This document shows, piece after piece, positions 57,794 through 64,000 of a stretch of 64,000 nucleotides of DNA. The notes beneath the pieces were generated by a model, which ran no database searches, had not been told where the DNA came from, and was given only the letters and a program-made list of their open reading frames with translations. The stretch covers positions 2,790,001 through 2,854,000 of the forward strand of contig CP099421.1 of assembly GCA_024114885.1 (NCBI GenBank), in the 5' to 3' direction. How positions within the stretch are numbered: position 1 is the stretch's first letter; each line of letters opens with the position of its first letter. The position numbers and the translations under genes are program-made. The stretch is from Septoria linicola (lineage: Eukaryota; Ascomycota; Dothideomycetes; Mycosphaerellales; Mycosphaerellaceae).

Positions 57794-58149
57794 CTAGGCG
57801 CAATACACCGTCCCAAATCGACCTCTCTCCGAGCACACAGCCGCCGCCCCTCTCTCGCCCAGCTGAGCATCGACATTTCGATAGATCCCGAATCCTGGTC
57901 CACCTTCATTGTCCACGCACTACATCCACAGAAGACGGATATTCAGCACAGTTCAGTGACTCGTTATGCCGCAGTACACAACATGATCAGAAAGCAGGGA
58001 AGACTCACACAGTATGTGTACAAGCCACGGCCCTCGCACATCCCTGGAGATGGACTTGACGTTCCGTAGTTGCACCATTTGGCCCATTCGTAGGTGGTGG
58101 CTGTTATTGCGGTGAAAGGGAAGAGGAGGGGGAGGAAGTAGACGTGCAT
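57794..58149 (-). CDS. Small secreted cysteine-rich protein, candidate effector, 2 exons
   Basis: Exons 58009-58149 and 57794-57919 (89-nt intron, GTGAGT...GATGTAG, phase 0) encode 88 aa. The N terminus MHVYFLPLLFPFTAITA is a clear secretory signal, and the mature part of about 70 residues has six cysteines (residues 26, 38, 47, 48, 76, 87; spacing C-x11-C-x8-CC-x27-C-x10-C). It is rich in Gly and aromatic residues with no known domain. Size, signal peptide, even cysteine number and lack of relatives I recognise are the usual profile of fungal secreted effectors or antimicrobial-like proteins. The CC pair is coded across the splice junction, supporting the model. An upstream in-frame ATG (58221) would bury the signal, so I prefer 58149. 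It lies in gene-sparse DNA 5 kb from RIP-mutated repeats. Confidence 0.7.
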
Positions 58150-58828
58150 GTTGTGCGAGTTCTGCTGAGAGTATTGTCGTGGTTGGCGAACTGGCTTGGG
58201 TTGATGTCTTGTGGACTGCATGTGGGCTGGTTATATGTTGGCATCAAGGTATCTGGCCCACGGTAGTGCTCAGGAATGATCTGCTAGCAACAGTCTGGTC
58301 ATGCTAACCTTGGTGTGAGCTATCGGGCACGCCGAACGTCCAGTCCCATCTGTACTGCATTGGGGAAGCACTTGGTCTTCAAGCGCTGGTGCCATGACGC
58401 CAAAATTTTGCGGTAGACCAATGCTCCAGGTCAATGCGCAGTCTCGAACCGTCGTATGATTAAAGAAATGACATCTAATCCTTCGGCTGTAGCGACGGAC
58501 ATCTTTGAGACTGGTCTTGGCAAGACAGTGTATAGTCGGCGAATTCCGCTAGCCTCGTTCTTGAGTGAAGGACTATACGAGCAGACTTTCCACTGCAGAG
58601 ACCAATCCAATCTCCGTGCTAGGAAGTCGAAAGAGAGGAGGACATAGATAGTGATGTGGAGGCGAGGCCGGATACAGCGGAATGAAGCCGCGATGACATG
58701 AAGCCGTCTGTCGCCATTGTCAGCAGACGCGTGAGCTCATCATTACTGACATCAATGATATCGGTCAAGCACTCTAACGCAAGCCATGTAAGCTCCTTGT
58801 AGGCTCTGTTCCTTTCCTGTATCACTCA
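58150..58828. other. Divergent intergenic region
   Basis: Upstream of the secreted protein (-) and the glutathione transferase (+). No gene, RNA or repeat recognised. Confidence 0.45.
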
Positions 58829-60056
58829 ATGCTATCTCGCTTGACTTCACTCACCCGTCAGCTCACCACGACAGCACTGCAGAGACCGGCCAGCAACAAC
58901 ATGACTACTGATCTCCCACCATGGTGGCATCTCGGGCCTGAAGACTCGTTCCACGGCAAAGTCACTGCAGATGGGCCATTCCCGCCGGAAAGAGATCGCT
59001 ACCATCTCTATGTCGGCCTTTTCTGCCCGTTCGCCCATCGCGCCAATCTTGTTGTACACCTCAAGCAGCTGCACAAGTATGCTGGAATCGAGACGAGCAT
59101 TGTGAGACCATATCCCAAAGGCGACGATCAAGGATGGCCGGGCTGGATATTCAACGTCAACGGCGCCGATGATAATTATGAAGGCGCCACAGAGGACCTT
59201 CTCTTTGGCAGCAAGTACATGCACGAGTTATACTTCAAGGCCGACAAGGACTACAAGGGCCGGTATAGTGTGCCGGTGCTGTGGGACAAGAAGCTCAATA
59301 CCATTGTCAACAATGAGGTCAGTACACTTTTCATGTTGGGAAGCAAAGATGCTGATGCTGATGAATCTCTAGTCCCATGAGCTCCTGCACGATCTCCAGA
59401 CTGCCTTCAACACGCTTCTCCCTCAAAATCTCGCCGATATGACGCTCTACCCTTCATCCCTCCGCTCGCAGATCGACGCTCTCGCACCGATCCTACAACG
59501 CGACCTGAATACGGCTGTCTACAAAGCTGGGTTCGCTCCCGATCAAGCAACATACGAGAAGAACCTCCCGCCGGTTTTCGCCATCCTCAATGTCCTCGAG
59601 AGACTCGCAGCCTCTAATGGCGGACCATATATCCTCGGTCGACACCTCACCGAGGTAGACGTCAGAGTCTTCTGCACTCTGATCCGCTTTGACGTTGTCT
59701 ACGTTCAACACTTCAAGTGCAACCTGTCCATGATCCGATATGGCTATCCAACATTGTACAACTGGCTGCGTGGGTTGTATTGGAACGACAAAGCTTTTGA
59801 AGAGACGACAGACTTCACACACATCAAGGAGAATTACACCAAAAGTCACGCAGACATCAATCCTAAAGCCATCACGCCTGTAGGTCCTTGGCCGCACATT
59901 GATCGAGGCTATGAGGAGGACTGGAGTGGTGTAAGAGTGGGAGAAGTTGATCATCCAGCTGTCAAAGAGCATGAGAAGAAGCTGGAAGAAGAGCTAAAAG
60001 GTGCTGTTGCTGATGATAGCGCACACGGCGGATTCTCGCTGGACAACTTCAAGTGA
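58829..60056 (+). CDS. Xi-class glutathione transferase (glutathionyl-hydroquinone reductase, ECM4-like)
   Basis: Removes glutathione from glutathionyl-hydroquinones; family members serve in quinone detoxification and oxidative stress. Exons 58829-59317 and 59373-60056 (55-nt intron, phase 0) give 390 aa. The join rebuilds NTIVNNESHELLHDLQTAF, a family hallmark. The thioredoxin-fold domain has the catalytic cysteine in GLFCPFAHRANL, where most members have CPWAHR, and YSVPVLWDKK. The helical domain shows LGRHLTEVDVRVFCTLIRFD and NLSMIRYGYPTLYNWLRGLY. The first 25 residues (MLSRLTSLTRQLTTTALQRP) look like a mitochondrial presequence; an internal ATG (MTTDLPPW) would give a cytosolic form. Confidence 0.92.
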
Positions 60057-61001
60057 GGCTGCATCATTGCAGTTGGCATTCGATACCTTCTTCTCTGGCT
60101 GACCGACTGAACTGAAGATCATGCGGCTCTTATCGCAGTCAAAGCGCCGCGCTCTCGCCCGTCCACGACGGTGACATGCAGTGTCTCTTATGCTCGTCAC
60201 TGGTCGAGCTCGAGGTCGCACATATGACAGCCACGATCTGCAGCTGGGATGCTGACCCAAGCGACCGGGTCTCCAAGGCATTCCATGCATGAAACTTGTT
60301 CAAGCTCGGTCCCGAGTGTCAGACTGCAAATCGATCTGGAGGAATGTATCAACTTTGCAGCTCTGTATACGATAAGGTGAGTAGGGTCGGGATCTCTGGA
60401 AGCACATGTGGCCGGCAGAAACGGACCAAAGCAGTCGGTGAGCCGGACGATGAATATCGATGAGGCTCATATCTTTCGGCCATGTGCGAAATCTGACTTG
60501 GCTCACTATAACGTATGTTATTGTTCTGGCCGCTTTTCTCCATAATAGCTATCGGCACGCCCGTCATCAGCTAAATAAAGCAGTCAGCATCGAAGCTTGA
60601 TCCCTACTGCATGATCTCACGCCTAACCGACCAGCGAATGATTAGAAAGTGCCTAATATTTGAATCAGGCGTTAACCTCACCTCATCCCGGCTCTCCACA
60701 CCTATTCTCCGTAATCTGACTTCACCAAGCAATTTGGTTCTACTTTCGGCGCTCAGCTATGCTGTGTCTCGCATGGAAAGAGCCCATTTCCGTACCTGCG
60801 ATCGCCTTCGCCGCCATGCCATGCCTTGTCCGCTGAACGGCATGCCACGCTACGGCGCAAGCACCAATGTCCGATAAAACTGGTCTACTCTCCTCGGATC
60901 ACTTCTGGCTCGGTTTGGACCTACTCTTTCCTTTATCTTGAAGGAAAGAGTTCAAGAAGTACGCTCATCAACAATCGACTACTAGAGCTGGCGTGAGCAA
61001 G
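60057..61001. other. Intergenic spacer
   Basis: Between two + strand genes. Short frames only; no repeat or RNA gene recognised. Confidence 0.45.
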
Positions 61002-62905
61002 ATGGCTCAAGTCAAGTCTCCGGCTGAGCAAATGCTCGCGAGTGCGACCGGCTCTTCATCACAGGTCAATATTGTGGATCCACTGGCTGGGTCGAATAAC
61101 GCCAGTTCTATCTTCCAGCAGCCAAAGTTCGTCCTTACCTTTCTGCTTGTGCTCTCGCTGGTCATCGCGAGAGTGTTCACCAGCAACAAGAAGCAGCTCC
61201 CTCCTGGAGTGAAGCCGCTTCCACGTTTGCCAGGTGAGATCATATCCGAACGCGTTCAAGGTAGTTCAACTGACCAGATCACCAGGCCTACCATATGCTG
61301 GCCGCTTTTGGGACGTGCCTGGACCCGGTATCGAAGCAGCGTGGCACTTTGGTGGACTTCACAAGCAATATGGACCAATCTACGAATGGAAAGTCATGGG
61401 TGTGATCCACATCTGGATCGAGTCCGACAAGATTGCTCGAGATCTGTTCGTTACACGCCAGAAGAACTACTGCGACCGAAATGAGCTGCCAGCGGCCATC
61501 GGTGTACGTGAAGGCGCTGAGATCCTGCCACTGATGGGTTATGGCGAGAAGTTCCGGAGATATAAGAACTTCATGCACCTCATCATGAGACATGCTACGC
61601 CAAAGACTTTCTACAACTGGCCAAGTATCGAGAACAAGAGGACATTGCGGAGAGTGCTAGAGAGGCCTGATCGCTGGTCTGAGAACATGCTTGTGCACTG
61701 CGCCAGAACAATTGCTGGTGTTGCTTGGGCAGATCCGGAGCATGGAAGCAAGCTATTGACCATCATTCCAGTCATTTTGAAAGCAGTCTCTCCTGCTGGC
61801 CCTCTGATCAATAAGCTCACTTTCCTGGCGAACCTGCCAGAGTCTGTCTCACCTTGGAAGCAGGCGGAGACACTTCGGAGGCAAGAGATGACCGATGCTT
61901 TCGTGGAGGCGTTGCAGGACGTGAAGAGGAGAACAGATGCGGGCGACTGCGATGACTGCTGGAGCAAGCTTTGGACGACCAAAGAGAAGGGCACCGAACA
62001 CCTGGACGACTATGAAGCAGCACACGCCATCGGATCGTCCTCCTTCGTGGCCATCGCCACAGTCGGTGGGCCGCTCCACGCGTTCTTCACGGCCATGTGT
62101 CACTACCCATCATGGCAGTCCAAAGTCGTCGAGGAAATCGATCGCGTTTGTGGGAATCGACCACCTGAGATGTCCGACATGCCCAATCTACCACACCTGC
62201 GAGCGACAGTGAAAGAGATTGTTCGCTGGCGACAAGCCACTCCTCTCGGCGTGCCTCATGTTGTCATGGAAGACGACATCTACGAAGGCTACCACATTCC
62301 TAAGGGCGCAATCTGCCACGCAAACCACTAGTAAGACCGGCCTCTCCCTTCTCCCCACACACGAGCTAACACGTCTCCCTCACAGCCTCATCTCCCGCGA
62401 AGAATCCATCTACCCCTCTGGCAACGAATTCATCCCCGAACGCTGGCTCTCTCCTGCCTACCCAACCTACAAAGAACCCCTCACCGAGTTCCCCAACCTC
62501 TCCGGCGACCGCGGCTTCGGCTACGGCAATCGCTCCTGCCCCGGCGTCGACCTCACTCAATGCGAACTCCTCGGCCTGATCGGCCACCTCATCTGGGCCT
62601 TTGAGATCAAACGTCTCGAAGGCAAAGAAGCCGCAGAGCACCCTGTGCCGTGGTATGAGACTGCGCCGTGGGTGATTACGATGAGTAAGCCGTTCAAGTG
62701 TGATGTGAAGGTTAGGTCTGAGGAGAAGAGGAGATGGATTGAGGAGAATGCTCCCGATGGGGCGAGTTTGATTAGGGAGAGTGAGAGGGAGAGGAAGACG
62801 AAGTGGGATGTGGTGAGGAAGAAGGGGCAGGAGCATTTTAATTGGGATGGGTTGACGGATCAGGCTAGTGGACATAGTGGGAAGGTCTATGGGCCAGGAG
62901 TTTAG
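61002..62905 (+). CDS. Cytochrome P450 monooxygenase, 3 exons
   Basis: ER-membrane heme-thiolate monooxygenase of 598 aa. Exons are 61002-61233, 61286-62330 and 62386-62905 with introns of 52 and 55 nt. An N-terminal membrane anchor (FVLTFLLVLSLVIARVF) and a Pro-rich hinge (LPPGVKPLPRLPGLPYAGRF) come first. The K-helix EIVR (about 387-390) and the heme loop FGYGNRSCPGVD (ligand Cys about 477) are intact. The usual I-helix AGxDT pattern is not evident; the region reads SSFVAIATVGGPLHAFF, so proton delivery may differ, or this is a subfamily trait. No backbone synthase lies nearby in the window, so a free-standing catabolic or modifying enzyme is as likely as a cluster member. The third exon flips from C-rich to G-rich near 62645. 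Confidence 0.93.
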
Positions 62906-63099
62906 AGCGTGTAAGTATCTTGCGGTTTGGTGTGACTGCAGCATTACGATGACGAGTGTGTGGTAGATCGCAAGGGCGTCGTGATTTAGGCTGTGCTACC
63001 TTAGTCAACCAACAGATATTGCACAGATTCGGCATAGAGCTCGATGTCACAATCAACGATAGCCAGCTTCGCCTATGCTCGACCGCTCGGCAAACGTTA
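62906..63099. other. P450 3' flank
   Basis: Balanced-composition DNA between the P450 stop and the abrupt start of AT-rich repeat DNA. Confidence 0.5.
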
Positions 63100-64000
63100 C
63101 TATAAGGGACAATAAATCGAGCGTACTTAATATAGGGAGATATAAGGACATATTATACCCTCGTTAGGCTAAGTACTAGAGAAGCACGACTAAGTATATA
63201 TATTAGGCTCTTATATTTCTATAGAAGCTAATCCGTACCGTATACGAAAGTAGACGTTAACTAATCGAAGTTACTCGATATATCTATTAAAGTATATCTT
63301 ATAATTAGGGCGCGGGTTATAGATAGCTAAGTAGGAAGTAGAGGACTAACTTAAGTAAGAATAATAATAGGTAGCTTACCTAGTCGATTAATATATACTC
63401 TATATATTAGTAATAAGATAAGTAGAGAATAGAGAGAAATAACGAAGATAAAGATATAAGAATACTAGATACTTAGCTATACTAGGTACTTAATATTAGC
63501 GTTCCTACCTAATAATAATAGAACGAGACTCTAGACTAATATATATAGTAGACCTTACGACTAGTACGAAGCTATTATTATAGCTTCACGATTAGCGTAG
63601 CGTGAAAACAGCCTATAGCTAATATAAAAAGCTAGTATAGCTTATAGGTAAAAGAGCTATAAGCTATAGCTTTATATACCTATAGGACTTCTTTATAGAA
63701 ATAGAGCGTACGACTAGTAAAGACGCCCTAGATACTAGTATCTAGATCTCTTAGAGCTTAATAGTAGTTTTAGTAATTATACTTCTAATAGATAGTATAT
63801 AAGATAGTATAGTCGCGCGTTTATAGACTTTAAGAGAGATAAGAAATTTAGGCTATAGAAGGCTTATAATATAATACGTAGCTTATATACGACTACTAAT
63901 ATTAATTATATCTCGAGCGAATATATAGTATTAGTACTTAAATACCTAGACCCGACTAGGTTTATATTATATAACTCTAGTAGTTATAGCTACGGCTATA
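63100..64000. mobile_element. RIP-saturated AT-rich repeat, probably a decayed transposable element (runs off window)
   Basis: Composition changes abruptly at about 63100 to TA-rich DNA without long frames. From 63181 to 64000 I count only three CA and one TG dinucleotides, while CG dinucleotides remain common. That is the expected end point of repeat-induced point mutation (CpA to TpA on both strands), which acts on duplicated DNA. The original element cannot be recognised. Local inverted repeats include ATAGGTA...TACCTAT arms at about 63643-63684 and TTCACG...CGTGAA at about 63585-63606. Confidence 0.75.

Noticed and set aside
61002..62905. Secondary-metabolite cluster around the P450
   Set aside because: No polyketide synthase, peptide synthetase, terpene cyclase or cluster regulator is present within the window.

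Overview
The window looks like a chromosome segment of a filamentous ascomycete. Genes are split by short introns (about 48-160 nt) with GT..AG ends and CTAAC/CTGAC-like branch sites. The families are those of Pezizomycotina: NUM1/ApsA, a fungal rhodopsin-like membrane protein, a Xi-class GST, a fungal P450. The right end runs into an AT-rich block almost devoid of CA/TG dinucleotides, the mark of repeat-induced point mutation (RIP). A Dothideomycete (Mycosphaerella-like) source is my guess from the overall feel of the proteins; the sequence does not prove it.

Layout. 0.4-5.1 kb: MFS sugar transporter, an orphan acidic/basic protein, an F-box-like protein. 5.6-17.5 kb: housekeeping genes, namely the cortical anchor NUM1/ApsA, splicing factor CWC24, CTP synthase, an aldo-keto reductase with signal peptide and ER-retention-like tail, and mitochondrial ribosomal protein bL12m. 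17.7-32.2 kb: the giant ribosome-biogenesis AAA+ protein midasin (MDN1/REA1), head-to-head with bL12m and carrying a one-base frame break. 32.8-45.7 kb: a coiled-coil protein, a 7-TM rhodopsin-like protein, an APC amino-acid/choline-type permease, a pinin-like nuclear protein, the bifunctional thiamine enzyme THI6, eIF5 and MED22. 45.7-49.6 kb: a gene-poor stretch with two diverged tRNA-like repeats. 49.6-54.5 kb: a GT32 mannosyltransferase and three small or low-complexity orphans. 54.5-62.9 kb: sparser, accessory-looking DNA with a small membrane protein, a two-exon small secreted cysteine-rich protein (candidate effector), a Xi-class glutathione transferase and a cytochrome P450. 63.1-64 kb: RIP-saturated repeat DNA running off the end.

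The genes are mostly independent monocistronic units, as expected for a fungus. Several serve gene expression (CWC24, MDN1, eIF5, MED22, bL12m, pinin-like), but I see no pathway cluster. The most noteworthy items are the candidate effector at 57.8-58.1 kb, the ER-lumen-type aldo-keto reductase, the tRNA-like repeat pair, sharp C-rich to G-rich strand-skew flips inside several coding regions (always in the direction of transcription), a possible 4-nt micro-exon, and two apparent single-base frame breaks next to homopolymers that may be assembly errors. Exon boundaries were worked out by hand from splice signals and reading-frame continuity; no alignment was run.
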